From Bacillus_AD sp047238185 (GTDB lineage: Bacteria > Bacillota > Bacilli > Bacillales > DSM-1321), in NCBI RefSeq assembly GCF_047238185.1, contig NZ_JBDFMI010000001.1, positions 1,116,001 to 1,180,000 on the forward strand: a DNA stretch of 64,000 bases, read 5' to 3'. Shown here piece by piece: positions 17,401 through 26,599 of the stretch. A program made the translations under genes and the position numbers. Within the stretch, counting starts at the first letter, position 1, and each line of letters opens with the position of its first letter. The notes below the pieces were generated by a model. The model saw only the letters and a program-made list of their open reading frames with translations, did no database searches and had not been told where the DNA came from.

Positions 17401-18375
17401 CCAGTTAAGAAGGAAAGCGAGCGCAAGGCGATTGAAGAGCGAGCAAGAGTTGAAAAATTAGTGTACGAAACACTACAAAGCAATGATGTGCGTGTCGTGG
17501 CACGTCCAATGAAGATTGAAACGAATATGCCAAGTCGTCCTGTACAAGTGACACTGCCACTGAAAGGTGTGAAAGTGCCAACAGCGAAGGCAGAGCGTCA
17601 AGTATTTTTAGAGCATCTTGCGGTGTTTATTGAATATTCGGATGGGGAGAAAAAGATCGTATTCCCTGAATTCATGACAATGGCGAACGGTGAACTTGGT
17701 TTACGTTTCACAGTGGACAAATTCAGCACATTTACGGTTATTCAATTCGAGAAATCAACAGTAGGTAAGCATGAAGCTTATATTAATGGCTTTCCGAATG
17801 GTACATTTGGTCCTGAAGAAAACGTGACACGTGTGCAAGTAGCGACAATGATTGCGCGCATCTTAGGCTACACAGATGACCAAACAGTAGACTACGCACC
17901 ATTCAATGATATTCCAAGTAATCATTATGCAGCGGGTGCTATTGCTTTTATCAAAGAGCGAGGCATTATGAATGGTAATATGAATGGTAATTTCCGTGCA
18001 AGCGATAACATTACACGTGCACAAATGGCAACAGTGGTTGCGAACTATAAGCAGCTTCAGATAGAAGAAGGTGTAACTATTACTTTCAACGATACAAAAG
18101 ACCATTGGGCCCAATGGATTATCGAAGCGAACCGTACTGCTGGTATCATTAACGGTTATGAGGATGGAAGCTTTGCACCAAATAAATACCTAACACGAGC
18201 GCAAGCTGTTGTCATAATGAACCGCATGTTTGAACGCGGTCCATTAAATAGCGTGACAACACCAAGTTTCCCTGACGTTAAAGGTAACCACTGGGCATTT
18301 AAAGATATTGAGGAAGCAGCAAAATCACATGTTTACTTTATCGATGAAGATAAGAATGAGCAGCTTTCAAAATAA
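14428..18375 (+). CDS. Giant secreted surface protein: LamG-like head, four FIVAR repeats, cadherin-like domain, three SLH domains
   Basis: About 1315 residues. A basic N-terminus and hydrophobic core form a signal peptide ending near VNA-ANS. A concanavalin/LamG-like head (about 42-250) is followed by a beta-rich domain. Four FIVAR-type helical repeats (about 475-755, with YTPASWKGLQDAL) come next; the first three are near-identical 69-residue units. Then come a cadherin-like beta-sandwich (LDSLTSSTGTLSPIF), a GSGNGGG linker, another beta domain, and three SLH domains (about 1110-1295, with ITRAQMATVV and LTRAQAVVIM). SLH domains bind pyruvylated secondary cell-wall polymer, so it should sit on the envelope and bind glycans or host/matrix polymers (inference). 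Start 14428 is preferred over 14395 for its GGAAG site. Confidence 0.9.
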   Translation: MQKVKKQKKWWKRSLAAMFSLTLMTSSLSMTGVPERVNAANSLGPGGVTDATLWLRPDKGINENSGKVTLWQDQSSKMNHATADTASIQPTYLENGINFNPALQFDGKNTYMNLDVSKLPTGKRARSVVAVAKTSVTAQKTIISWGTEVSNKMFGLVRNGDQARMIGYGSDNGVINTFWDANVNELTGTWEGDSGDNTASIYSKMKVKTNISQSITSWDTSSDPNANPKAVARIGARIENTTQSWNGLISDVIVFDRVLTDVERHRISSYLAVKYGYTLDQTTPTNYLASNGTKIIWNAENNKGYGNRITVIGKDTGSDLVQKQSKSTEESGNVTIALGNDIATSNKANSSSVAEDKTFLTFSDNGAEADYTIPLADNNIPATLAHANPTTQAQVKMMPRIYKVDKSADWTDLPVTLQVDGADPTKYSIYLYMSDDPNFSTSTVTVKSTDKTTGKVTLNSRELGNGSYFTFVIQVDKRALETLTNKIEKENLQENSYTPASWKGLQNALTNANIILTDTNATPEQVDEALKVLKRAEEDLVHTSAVDKSKLEAKVTEVSNLKAIDYTPASWKGLQDALTNANIKLTDTNATQEQVNEALKVLKKAEEDLVLTSAVDKSKLEAKVTEVSNLKAIDYTPASWKGLQDALTNANIILTDTNATQEQVNEALKVLKKAEEGLVLTSAVDKSKLQIKVNEGNKLISNHYTPSSWGAYTSTKLEAEEVLKNPNATQREVDAVLTKLTSAQNTLVKVPAETPGLDSLTSSTGTLSPIFSSEVTNYTMNVEHTTSQLSFKAVPFNQGAKVTMTANGQAVNMGDFFPLSVGENTVMITVTDDTGSKTYVITVNYTKDTSSGSGNGGGTSTSTPPMTETNTTTKIKVDLDIDGANPMEKIPVEIERTKHANGQITDFVALTEANAKEAVQKAKQIGNNITRIVIPDANDEVDKVTVEVPKQSIQMLRENGLSFEISTDNAYITIPVSSMDGVNDNLHFRFLPVKKESERKAIEERARVEKLVYETLQSNDVRVVARPMKIETNMPSRPVQVTLPLKGVKVPTAKAERQVFLEHLAVFIEYSDGEKKIVFPEFMTMANGELGLRFTVDKFSTFTVIQFEKSTVGKHEAYINGFPNGTFGPEENVTRVQVATMIARILGYTDDQTVDYAPFNDIPSNHYAAGAIAFIKERGIMNGNMNGNFRASDNITRAQMATVVANYKQLQIEEGVTITFNDTKDHWAQWIIEANRTAGIINGYEDGSFAPNKYLTRAQAVVIMNRMFERGPLNSVTTPSFPDVKGNHWAFKDIEEAAKSHVYFIDEDKNEQLSK
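15916..16536 (+). repeat. Three 207-bp tandem repeats encoding FIVAR units
   Basis: Near-identical units start at 15916, 16123 and 16330 with a period of exactly 207 bp (69 codons). A fourth, diverged copy follows. High DNA identity indicates recent duplication and likely copy-number variability. Confidence 0.9.
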
Positions 18376-18389
18376 GAAATAGCAAAAGC

Positions 18390-18416
18390 AGGCTAGGGGG
18401 AATCCTTAGCCTTTTT
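18390..18416 (+). terminator. Terminator of the surface-protein gene
   Basis: GGCTAGG / CCTTAGCC stem (one G-U pair) with a short loop and TTTTTC. Confidence 0.7.
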
Positions 18417-18638
18417 CAATCATAATCGAGACGGATATGGTAGTCAAACAGACGAATAGTACTGCGATAAGATTTCCAAGTGACGGATGAATGCTTGAGT
18501 CATATGATTCCTTGTACAGTTTTTGTTAAAATGTACTATGGTAGTATCTTCAATGAAAGATGATTTAAAAAGGAGAAAGAAATAGGATATAGCATACATA
18601 AAAACTCATAAAGATTTACAATAGGGGGAGGCATGATA

Positions 18639-21600
18639 ATGAAAAAAAATATCTTGATCATCGTTAGCATTATTACGCTGTTTGTTATCGCCTATTTCTT
18701 AGGTAATTGGCATTATTTTTCGATTAAAAACCCTCAGATAGTTGAAGATGGAACTGTTAGTATCGATTCTGAGCAATTACATAAGCCTGTTAAACTTGAA
18801 GGGGAATGGTCCTTCTATCCAAATGTTTTAATACCACCTGGCGAGTCACTTGATACTTATAAAAATCAACGTACAACCATTGAGGTTCCAGAAAATTGGC
18901 ATGGATATGTGCGACCAAATGAAGAAGGAATTACGGTGGGGACTTATCACATCAAAGTGAAGGTACCTTTTGAAGGACAATATGGCTTGTATATACGTAC
19001 GATTCGACAGTCAAATCGCATTTTTATTAATGGTGTGGAGGTTGGAGCAAAAGGTAATCCAAGTACAACCATGAGTGATTATCAAACTGAAAATGATGAT
19101 AAATACACTGTATTTGCACGAAGCGACAATAAAGAACTCAATATAATCATTCATGCAGGCAACTATAATTATCCGCAGGCAGGAATTATTTATCCCGTGG
19201 AATTCGGTACAATGGAAGTCATCCAACACCAATATAGGATAAAAGTTTTAGCGGATACAATTGTCAGTGTAGGGTACATTATCTTTGGTATTATTTATGT
19301 CATTTCTTACGGACAAAATCGCAAGCGCAGGGAAGAGTTGTACTTTGGACTATTTACGATATTATTAGGGATTTATATGTCCTTTATTAATCAAAAAGTG
19401 TTTTTTCTGTTAAGTCCCCCAATTCTTACTGTCAATCAAGTTCGTTTGCAACTTGGAATTTTACCTATAGCACTTATATGCTTAACGCTTTTTATCTATT
19501 ATATGTACCCACAATTGACGAAAAAAAGAATTGTTTTCTTAATTATCATTTTACTTGGTATTGTTTTCTTTATATATGCTATCTATAATCCTTTTACCCA
19601 TAATGAGAGAGCTACATCTCCACTGATAATCAATCAAAGAAAGGTAGATTATATAGCGGTAACTGCTCCAGTCGTCTTGTATAACGTATGGATTATTATA
19701 CGTGTTATGTTGAAACGACTTGAGGGAGCTCGTTATATTTTAATTGTGTTTGCGGCAATTTGCTGTTATGCCATTTTATTAATTCTTAACTTCTTTACAG
19801 GAATTCCAATTGATTATAGTGAATACGTGTTGTTTTTACTTATATTATTAGGTTTTGCCTCATTGTTAAACTATCGTTCCAATGTAGCATTCATAAAAAT
19901 TCAAGCACTATCAGAAGAATTAATTTTACATAACCAAATGAAGGATGAATTTTTACTTAAAACTTCCCATGAATTGCGAACGCCGTTAAATGGTATTCTA
20001 AATCTATCAAAATCGTTAATGGAAGGTTTGCAGGGACCATTGAGACGTGCTCAACAGGAGCAAGTAATTTTAATCCATAATATTACACAGCGTTTAGGTC
20101 ATTTAGTAGAAGATTTGTTATTTTCATCTAATCAAATGACCGGAGAAGTACAGGTTTCACCAAGTAAAGTGCCAATATCTATTATAAATGAAGTAGTAGA
20201 AGAAATTCGAAGTGTCATGCCAAAGGATAGTCAAGTACGCCTAATAACTGATGTAGACTTGGAAGTGCCAGCCATGTTCACAGATGAATTACGCTTTAAG
20301 CAAGTACTTTATAATTTATTGCATAATGCTATAAAGCATACGACATTAGGAGAAATCAAGGTTACAGCATATGTGTATCAAAAACATATGGTTATTCAAG
20401 TAAGTGATACTGGCTCTGGAATTCTTGCATCTGATTTAGAGCATATTTTTAATGCCTTTTATCAATTAAATAATCATCATAATAAGGAAGGGCTCGGTTT
20501 AGGATTAAGTATTGCTAAAAATATTGTTGAAAAATTAAACGGTGAAATTCATGTCACAAGCTCGCTAGGAAAGGGTACGACATTTACATTTACGATGCCG
20601 CTAGCAACAGAAGAGGACATGAGCAATGAACAGTCATCCGCAATTATTAAGCATTTAACTCCGGAAGTGCTAAAGCTTGATTTACCATTAACCTATAAAG
20701 GGAATAATAAAACAATACTTGTGGTAGATGATAACCATATCGATATTAAGGTTTTAGTTGACGCATTAGCTTTAAAGGGGTATACAGTGATAGCAGTTGA
20801 TAACGGTTTTGATGCGGTGGACTATATTAAAACGAATCAAGTGGATTGCATGTTAATCGATTTAATGAAGAATGGTATGTCAAGATATGAACTATGTAAG
20901 CAAGTACGTAAACAATATGACGTGCTAGAGCTACCTATCATTATTTTGACGGCAATTATGAAACATTCTGATTTAATCTTAACATTGCAAGTTGGTGCTA
21001 ATGATTATTTGCAGAAGCCTATTAAGATGGAAGAATTATTTATACACATTGAATCTTTACTAGCTGTTCGACAATCTTCAATAGATGCTATTGAAGTGGA
21101 AATGAATTATTTGTATTCTCAAGTAACACCACATTTTGTCTATAATACCCTGAATACAATTATTGGTTTAAGCTATACCGATATAGATAATACGAGAGAA
21201 GCATTATACTGCTTGGCAACGTATTTCCGTGCAAAGTTAGGTGCTAATTATCGTAATAGTTTTGTTTCCATTGAAGAGGAAATAGAGCTTGTAAAGGCAT
21301 ATCTTTATATAGAAAAAATGCGTTTTGGAGATCGTTTAACTGTTAAATACGATATTGATGAATCTATCCAGCTAATGATTCCTACACTATCCATTCAGCC
21401 TTTGGTGGAAAATGCTGTTTTTCATGGTATATCCAAAAAGCAGGAGGGTGGCATGATAGAGGTAAGTGTTCAACGAGAAGGACAATTTGTTCGTATTAAA
21501 ATATATGATGATGGGGTAGGTATGCCAGATGAAAAAATGCAAAAATTATTAAATGAAGAGAGCTCTCGCATTGGTTTTACCAATCCATTAAAAAAATTCA

Positions 21601-21686
21601 AACTGATAAAAAATGCCAGCCTACGCTTATATAGTGAGGAAGGTAAGGGTACGACTATTTTTATACTATTACCAGAGGGTGATTGA
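18639..21686 (+). CDS. Hybrid sensor histidine kinase with two kinase cores and a receiver
   Basis: About 1015 residues. One TM (3-22) leads to an extracellular galactose-binding-like domain (about 30-190) and a seven-TM block (about 200-405), the 7TMR-DISM architecture. HisKA follows (HELRTP, His444), then HATPase (about 550-660, DTGSGIL and GLGLGLSIAKN). A receiver comes next (about 690-805, VVDDN, Asp741). A LytS/YesM-type kinase (VTPHFVYNTLN, His832) with its own HATPase (IQPLVENAVFHG, YDDGVGM) ends the protein. Start 18639 gives 7 nt from GGGGGAGG; the ATG at 18633 is too close. It is 2 nt upstream of its regulator. It probably senses an envelope carbohydrate signal (inference). Confidence 0.9.
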   Translation: MKKNILIIVSIITLFVIAYFLGNWHYFSIKNPQIVEDGTVSIDSEQLHKPVKLEGEWSFYPNVLIPPGESLDTYKNQRTTIEVPENWHGYVRPNEEGITVGTYHIKVKVPFEGQYGLYIRTIRQSNRIFINGVEVGAKGNPSTTMSDYQTENDDKYTVFARSDNKELNIIIHAGNYNYPQAGIIYPVEFGTMEVIQHQYRIKVLADTIVSVGYIIFGIIYVISYGQNRKRREELYFGLFTILLGIYMSFINQKVFFLLSPPILTVNQVRLQLGILPIALICLTLFIYYMYPQLTKKRIVFLIIILLGIVFFIYAIYNPFTHNERATSPLIINQRKVDYIAVTAPVVLYNVWIIIRVMLKRLEGARYILIVFAAICCYAILLILNFFTGIPIDYSEYVLFLLILLGFASLLNYRSNVAFIKIQALSEELILHNQMKDEFLLKTSHELRTPLNGILNLSKSLMEGLQGPLRRAQQEQVILIHNITQRLGHLVEDLLFSSNQMTGEVQVSPSKVPISIINEVVEEIRSVMPKDSQVRLITDVDLEVPAMFTDELRFKQVLYNLLHNAIKHTTLGEIKVTAYVYQKHMVIQVSDTGSGILASDLEHIFNAFYQLNNHHNKEGLGLGLSIAKNIVEKLNGEIHVTSSLGKGTTFTFTMPLATEEDMSNEQSSAIIKHLTPEVLKLDLPLTYKGNNKTILVVDDNHIDIKVLVDALALKGYTVIAVDNGFDAVDYIKTNQVDCMLIDLMKNGMSRYELCKQVRKQYDVLELPIIILTAIMKHSDLILTLQVGANDYLQKPIKMEELFIHIESLLAVRQSSIDAIEVEMNYLYSQVTPHFVYNTLNTIIGLSYTDIDNTREALYCLATYFRAKLGANYRNSFVSIEEEIELVKAYLYIEKMRFGDRLTVKYDIDESIQLMIPTLSIQPLVENAVFHGISKKQEGGMIEVSVQREGQFVRIKIYDDGVGMPDEKMQKLLNEESSRIGFTNPLKKFKLIKNASLRLYSEEGKGTTIFILLPEGD

Positions 21687-21688
21687 GC

Positions 21689-22798
21689 ATGAATATTATT
21701 ATCCTAGAGGATGAAAGAATGGCTATTGATTTATTAAGCATAATGTTAAATCGACTTACACAATTTCAGATTTCTATAAAGGGGACATTTACGAATGCAG
21801 TAGATGCCCTTATCTATCTTGAAAAAGAATCTGTTGACATCATATTTTTAGACATTGAAATGATTGATATGCATGGCTTACAAGTGGCAGAACAGCTCTT
21901 AATAAGACAACCATCCTTACAAATCATATTTGTTACAGCACATGCTCGATTTGCGGTGGAGGCATTTGAGGTTGAGGCAACAGATTATTTGTTAAAACCC
22001 GTACATGAGAAACGACTTATTAAAGCATTGACAAAAGCACATCAACGATATCTATTACAAGTTAAGGAATCGAAAGAGAACAAAGAGAATTTTTTATATG
22101 CACATACCATGGGTAGCTTTTATTTACTTGATGCTCAGCGTGAGGTAGTGAAGTGGCGTACAAGGAAAGTGCGCGAACTATTTTTATATTTATTATTTCA
22201 CAAAAACAAGCCTAAGTTAAATGTCGTCATCATAGATGATCTATGGCCAAATTTCATTTTTGAAAAGGCAGCAAGTAATTTACATACGTCTATTTATCAA
22301 TTAAGAAAGATTCTAAAGGAAAATGGCATAAATGATTCGATTCAATTAGTCAATAATCACTACCAATTAAATGTTGAAATTGATAGTGATTACGATGAGC
22401 TCATAGAATTATTAGAACAAGAAGACCATGATGAAGCGTCAATTCAACTCCTTTTAAATTGCTATGAGGGTGATTTTTTAGCAGAAGAGGAATATCCATG
22501 GGCTAATCAAACACAGCTACGTTTAAAGCAAGGGGTAACGCGAGTACTTGAAATGTATATTGCGAATACATCATCTGATAATCCTCTACTAAAATTTAAC
22601 AGTCTCCAAAAGTTACTTGAATTAGATGAATTCAATGAACAGTACATGTTTTTACTATTAGAATTTTTAATCGAGCAAAATAAAAAACAGAATTGTTCAA
22701 AATACTATGAATTTATACAGGAGAAATTAGCTGAAATAAATGTCCCGGTTCCCCAAAAGATTCATAAGATTTATAAAAAGTACATGTCCAAAGTTTAA
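21689..22798 (+). CDS. Response regulator with OmpR-like DNA-binding and BTAD domains (SARP-like)
   Basis: About 369 residues. The receiver domain (1-120) has LEDER acidic residues, phosphoacceptor Asp55 (IIFLDIEMID), and the conserved Thr and Lys (FVTAHA, LLKPV). A winged-helix OmpR-like region (about 130-215, with RTRKVRELFLYLL) is followed by a bacterial transcriptional activator (BTAD) domain (about 225-365). This REC-wHTH-BTAD order is known from Bacillota regulators partnered with 7TMR-DISM kinases. The ATG at 21689 with GAGGGTG upstream is preferred. The upstream surface-protein gene is a natural candidate target (inference). Confidence 0.85.
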   Translation: MNIIILEDERMAIDLLSIMLNRLTQFQISIKGTFTNAVDALIYLEKESVDIIFLDIEMIDMHGLQVAEQLLIRQPSLQIIFVTAHARFAVEAFEVEATDYLLKPVHEKRLIKALTKAHQRYLLQVKESKENKENFLYAHTMGSFYLLDAQREVVKWRTRKVRELFLYLLFHKNKPKLNVVIIDDLWPNFIFEKAASNLHTSIYQLRKILKENGINDSIQLVNNHYQLNVEIDSDYDELIELLEQEDHDEASIQLLLNCYEGDFLAEEEYPWANQTQLRLKQGVTRVLEMYIANTSSDNPLLKFNSLQKLLELDEFNEQYMFLLLEFLIEQNKKQNCSKYYEFIQEKLAEINVPVPQKIHKIYKKYMSKV

Positions 22799-23568
22799 TC
22801 TTTGCTTTCCCCTAACAGTAAAATGAGGAAATTCAATTAGAAAGGGGGGATAGAATGGATTCATTTACATTTTATAACAAAGTGACGAAGGCGACATAGT
22901 TTATCGACTTTCCTTTCCCACCGTAGTAGCGCTAGTTTTTGTGCTATATGGATGGCTCTCTCAGTTTAATAGAAATTTCTCCCGAATACTCGCTTATTCG
23001 CAGGATTTCATGCACCTGATATTTTGTAACGATAGAATATGGGGGCAGTTCCAATAAAAGAATCGTAGAGACATAGTGAAATAGAAGAGTATATTAACAC
23101 TCCACTTTTTACCATACAATGCACATGCTCCATGCCGCCCCTGGAAGCTTTCCCTCCCATGTCTCAACGGGTCATTTGCCCTTTCATTCCTTCATTATGC
23201 CTATCCAAGAGGCCGAGGTTTTCAAAAGAAAGAGGTGGATAAATATTTATTCAGGAATAATATATTCTGAGGTTATTCATCCGTCCATTTTGTTCGAAAT
23301 AGAAATTGCCTATAGCTCTGCGTCTCTAAAAGTGCGGAAAACAGTATCCTCTCTTTCCACACAATTTCCATTTCAAGATCATTCCCCCTATTTCTGAATG
23401 AATAGGAAAGAAATCGAAATTAGATAAATAGATCATTTGGATATCTACATAACTTGGTCACGTATTATCAATAAGTTTTGTTTCATTATGATGGGGAGTC
23501 TGATCCAAAAGCAAACCTGCTAAGGGTTTGCTTCGTCCAATATGTAGATATAAAAAGGGGGAATCTCA
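22799..23568. other. Intergenic region of about 770 bp
   Basis: A 14-codon frame at 22855-22899 (MDSFTFYNKVTKAT) follows AAAGGGGGG and looks like the start of a lost gene. A hairpin GCAAACC / GGTTTGC at about 23510-23531 may be a terminator. An open frame at 23119-23397 lacks a ribosome site and protein-like composition. Nothing else is supported. Confidence 0.45.
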
Positions 23569-24384
23569 ATGAAAAAATTAATTATCGCGGGGATCACAGC
23601 AGCGGTCATTGCCGTTCCAGTTACTTTCAATGCAATGACGAAAGCTGATGCGGAAACAAAACAGGCGGTAAATGACCAAAAACAGCCTGTCGACAAGGAA
23701 TTATCACCAAAACAATTAGTTGAACGATATTTGACTGCGGCTCAGAATGAAAATTATCGTTATATGGCGCAGATAACCGATGATGAAAGATTCAAAACAA
23801 AGGCTGAACAAGTGGAACAATATAAATTGATGGGAAAAGATGAGGAAGTAATTGACTACAAAATTAAGTCTGTCAAAAACGAGACAGATAAAAAAATAAA
23901 AGTTATTGCAGACATAACATATACTGATAGTACAAATAAATCTGGCAGTACAACTGAAGAAACACCGATTTACCTTAAGCAACAAAAAGGCGCGGGATGG
24001 AAGGTGATTGTCGAAGATGAGGCAAAGGCTGATCTAGCTGCACTTCAAGAAGCGGAGAAAAAAGAGACTCCGGAGCAATTTGCAGTTAAGTATCTCGATT
24101 TAATTAAAGTTAAAGACTTCGATAAAGTTGCGGTATACACACTGGATGACCATTATAATGGTGATGCAGGATTGACTGCAAAAAGGTACAAAGAGACTGC
24201 AAAAGAAAAACCGACAATCACAGGCTATCAGATTCAAAGCGTAAAAAATGCTACATATGAAAAAGCAACTGTTGCAATCGTAGTTAACTATGACGATGGA
24301 AGCGACATTGTAACCGAGCTTCAGTTAAAAAGATTAGGCACAATGTGGGTAAATCACGTAAAGAATAAATCCGGATCTATGTAG
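23569..24384 (+). CDS. Secreted protein with two tandem NTF2-like (DUF4878-type) domains
   Basis: A 271-residue protein. The signal peptide covers residues 1-27 (AVIAVPVTFNAMTKADA). Two related alpha+beta domains follow, at about 45-155 and 163-268. Each starts with a helix (SPKQLVERYLTAAQ and TPEQFAVKYLDLI) and has a matching IKSVKNET / IQSVKNAT strand, so the protein arose by internal duplication. Such domains occur in exported Bacillota proteins of unknown role. AAAGGGGG lies upstream of the ATG. It is monocistronic. Function is not assigned. Confidence 0.7.
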   Translation: MKKLIIAGITAAVIAVPVTFNAMTKADAETKQAVNDQKQPVDKELSPKQLVERYLTAAQNENYRYMAQITDDERFKTKAEQVEQYKLMGKDEEVIDYKIKSVKNETDKKIKVIADITYTDSTNKSGSTTEETPIYLKQQKGAGWKVIVEDEAKADLAALQEAEKKETPEQFAVKYLDLIKVKDFDKVAVYTLDDHYNGDAGLTAKRYKETAKEKPTITGYQIQSVKNATYEKATVAIVVNYDDGSDIVTELQLKRLGTMWVNHVKNKSGSM

Positions 24385-24576
24385 GGACAGTTAATATATC
24401 GACTCGATGTAAATGTGTAATGGCTATGGTATCACGTTTTGATAATAGGAGTATTGATGATTATCGATGCTTAATAGATTTTCAGAAAGAAGAGAATGAA
24501 GAAAAACTAAACCAGCTAGTCGTTTGTTAATCATAAAATATATGTTAGAAGAATAGGGGATATATGTATAAAAGGA

Positions 24577-24617
24577 AAAGGGCCGAAGCAGTAATGGTCA
24601 CCGTATTCGGCCTTTTT
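24577..24617. terminator. Bidirectional terminator
   Basis: AAAAGGGCCGAA / TTCGGCCTTTTT arms, placed between converging genes. Confidence 0.8.
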
Positions 24618-24650
24618 ATGCTGCTCGAAAGTAGAGTGCATTTTGCTGTT

Positions 24651-25328
24651 TCAGAATGTAAGAGCCTTTATCTTTTTTTGTAAATCTGCGACTGGATAGG
24701 ATTCAATGTGCGGTTTGTTGAGGTTTAAATTGTCATCTGTGAAAGTAATTCCAATTAAGGCAACTATCGGTGTATCGCCTATTGTTGAAAGAGTGATATT
24801 GGTGATGGCATCTCCTTTGAAGAGAGGAAACGGTTTTAGTTTCTTTATTTTTGTATCATATACAAATAGTTTGCCAGAGATGATGGTACCATACTTAGAA
24901 CCTTGCACAAGCAGGATATAGCGGTCATCCAACCAAACGGCTCCTCTTGGTGTAATAGAAGATGTAGCTTTTGCGGAATCTACAATTGTTTCCACACCTT
25001 TATCGGTAGAGAAAATGCGAGTCGCCCCATCTTCCTCCCATTCATATTGAGTGAATACGACTTTATCTCCGGATGGTGAATAGTCATAGCCAGGAAAAGT
25101 AGCATGTTGATCGATGGAATAACTGGATGTTCGTCCATTCGGACTTTTTACTTGGAGGGCATTCTTGTTAAAGCTATAGGATAATTCATATGCTTTTTTT
25201 GGTGCAGAGGCAGTCGAAGCTTCTGCTGTAAGTTTACCTTTAAAGGCTGTCCCAGAGAAAAATACGATGTTCAGCATGAATAGAGACATAACTCCGATAA
25301 TCATGTACTTGCCTAATTCTTTTCTCAT
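24651..25328 (-). CDS. Exported DUF4652-like protein
   Basis: A 225-residue protein. The N-terminal hydrophobic segment (about 8-28) is a signal peptide or anchor. The rest is beta-rich with propeller-like blades (PGYDYSPSGDKVVFTQYEW, AVWLDDRYILLVQG) and resembles the DUF4652 family of Bacillus exported proteins. AGGAGG lies 8 nt before the ATG on the minus strand. It has no catalytic residues that I recognise. Confidence 0.65.
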   Translation of the reverse strand: MRKELGKYMIIGVMSLFMLNIVFFSGTAFKGKLTAEASTASAPKKAYELSYSFNKNALQVKSPNGRTSSYSIDQHATFPGYDYSPSGDKVVFTQYEWEEDGATRIFSTDKGVETIVDSAKATSSITPRGAVWLDDRYILLVQGSKYGTIISGKLFVYDTKIKKLKPFPLFKGDAITNITLSTIGDTPIVALIGITFTDDNLNLNKPHIESYPVADLQKKIKALTF

Positions 25329-25660
25329 TTTGCATTCCTCCTACTATTAGTAGTTCAGTTACTATACCCATATGTGAGTGTTAATATATGTATATTTCTG
25401 TTTTTTTAGAATGATTCATATTATTGATGTTTGCTAGATTGGTGAAACTCTGCCCTCTTAGCAAAGAAGCCGCAGAATGAATCATAGTTACAGAAATATT
25501 ACAAAATAACGCATTTTTTCTACTCTTTTTTATGTGACGTATATAGTGCCGGATAGACTGTTAAGCTATAGATATAAAGCAACAAAAAAGATATGTACAT
25601 AAAAGAATGCATAGTATCTAGCAGCTTACTAAACGGTACGTATCAAAGAGGGGGAAAATC

Positions 25661-26200
25661 ATGAAAAAGGCATTCAAGTTCGGTTGTCTCGGAATAATCG
25701 CACTCATTATCATCATAGTCGTTATTTCATTGGCTGTAGGTGGAGGGGATGATGATTCACCTAAAAAAGTGGCAGATAACGGAAAGACAGAACAGAAAAA
25801 AGAAAAGAGCAATGAACCATCCCTATACAAAGTGGGTGAAACCGTAGAATTAAAAGATATCCGGCTGACATTGAACAGCGCGACTTTTGTTAATGCTAAT
25901 CAATATTCACCAGCCGAAAAAGGAAAAGTGCTTGAAGTAGCATTCACCGTTACCAATAATGGCAAAAAACAAGCATATTTCGGCGCTGAAGAAATGAAGA
26001 TTTCATCTGCAGACGGTATCCAGCATGACCAATATTTCGGTATGGACAATACGTTCATGAATGAAAATATCAATCCAGGCAAGACGATTACAGGAAAAGT
26101 CTATTACGACGTTCCTGCAAGCCCCAAGTATGAACTGATCTATACGCCAAATTTCAGCTGGGATGAAAAGAATATTACGTTTGAGCTAATACCTCAATAA
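25661..26200 (+). CDS. Membrane-anchored DUF4352-like protein
   Basis: A 179-residue protein. The N-terminal TM or signal anchor (about 9-28, LIIIIVVISLAVGGG) is followed by a low-complexity charged linker. A telokin/Ig-like beta-sandwich (about 55-177) shows GETVELKDIRLTLNSA, GKVLEVAFTVTNNGK and NPGKTITGKVYYDVP, the DUF4352 pattern. It is likely exposed outside the membrane. Some relatives are associated with stress or antimicrobial responses, but no specific role can be given. AGAGGGGG precedes the ATG. Confidence 0.8.
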   Translation: MKKAFKFGCLGIIALIIIIVVISLAVGGGDDDSPKKVADNGKTEQKKEKSNEPSLYKVGETVELKDIRLTLNSATFVNANQYSPAEKGKVLEVAFTVTNNGKKQAYFGAEEMKISSADGIQHDQYFGMDNTFMNENINPGKTITGKVYYDVPASPKYELIYTPNFSWDEKNITFELIPQ

Positions 26201-26204
26201 GAAT

Positions 26205-26246
26205 AAAGGGATGCAGTCGTACTTGATGACCGTATCCCTTTGTTTT
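26205..26246 (+). terminator. Terminator of the DUF4352-like gene
   Basis: AAAGGGAT / ATCCCTTT arms around an imperfect inner stem, then TGTTTTG. Confidence 0.65.
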
Positions 26247-26311
26247 GTCTATTAACAATTATTTATCTTTTCGGAAAAAAACGTTACATGATTGGATTAG
26301 ATTGGCACCAC

Positions 26312-26599
26312 TCATAATCTCTTTGGAACATTTACGCAATGGGGCCGTAAGAAGGCGCGAATTCCCTCGGCCAGCAACTCAGGCTGCTTGAATGCAGCAA
26401 AGCGGCCGCCTCTAGGCAATTCAGTCCACCGCTCGATATTTATGTAAGTACGTTCTGTCCATTTTCTCGGCGCTTTATTGACATCTTCAACAGTCAATGT
26501 TATTCCAGTCGTCACTTCGATAGGATGATTTTCTGGGGCATGCTTTCCATAATGTGTATGATCACAGTAAAGCCGCATGGAGGAATCTCCGTTCCCGAG
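26312..26599 (-). pseudogene. C-terminal remnant of an epoxide hydrolase-like alpha/beta hydrolase
   Basis: The frame encodes SSMRLYCDHTHYG near its start and ends with RWTELPRGGRFAAFKQPE and LLAEGIRAFLRP. These match the last ~95 residues of EHN-type epoxide hydrolases (SSMRLYxE, PRGGHFAAxEQP with the catalytic His). Full-length proteins are about 370-390 residues, so roughly three quarters are missing. The catalytic His position is Arg here (GGRFAA). An in-frame stop at 26600-26602 closes the frame upstream. Confidence 0.65.

Noticed and set aside
23119..23397. 92-codon open frame
   Set aside because: No ribosome site, atypical residue composition and no recognisable domain.
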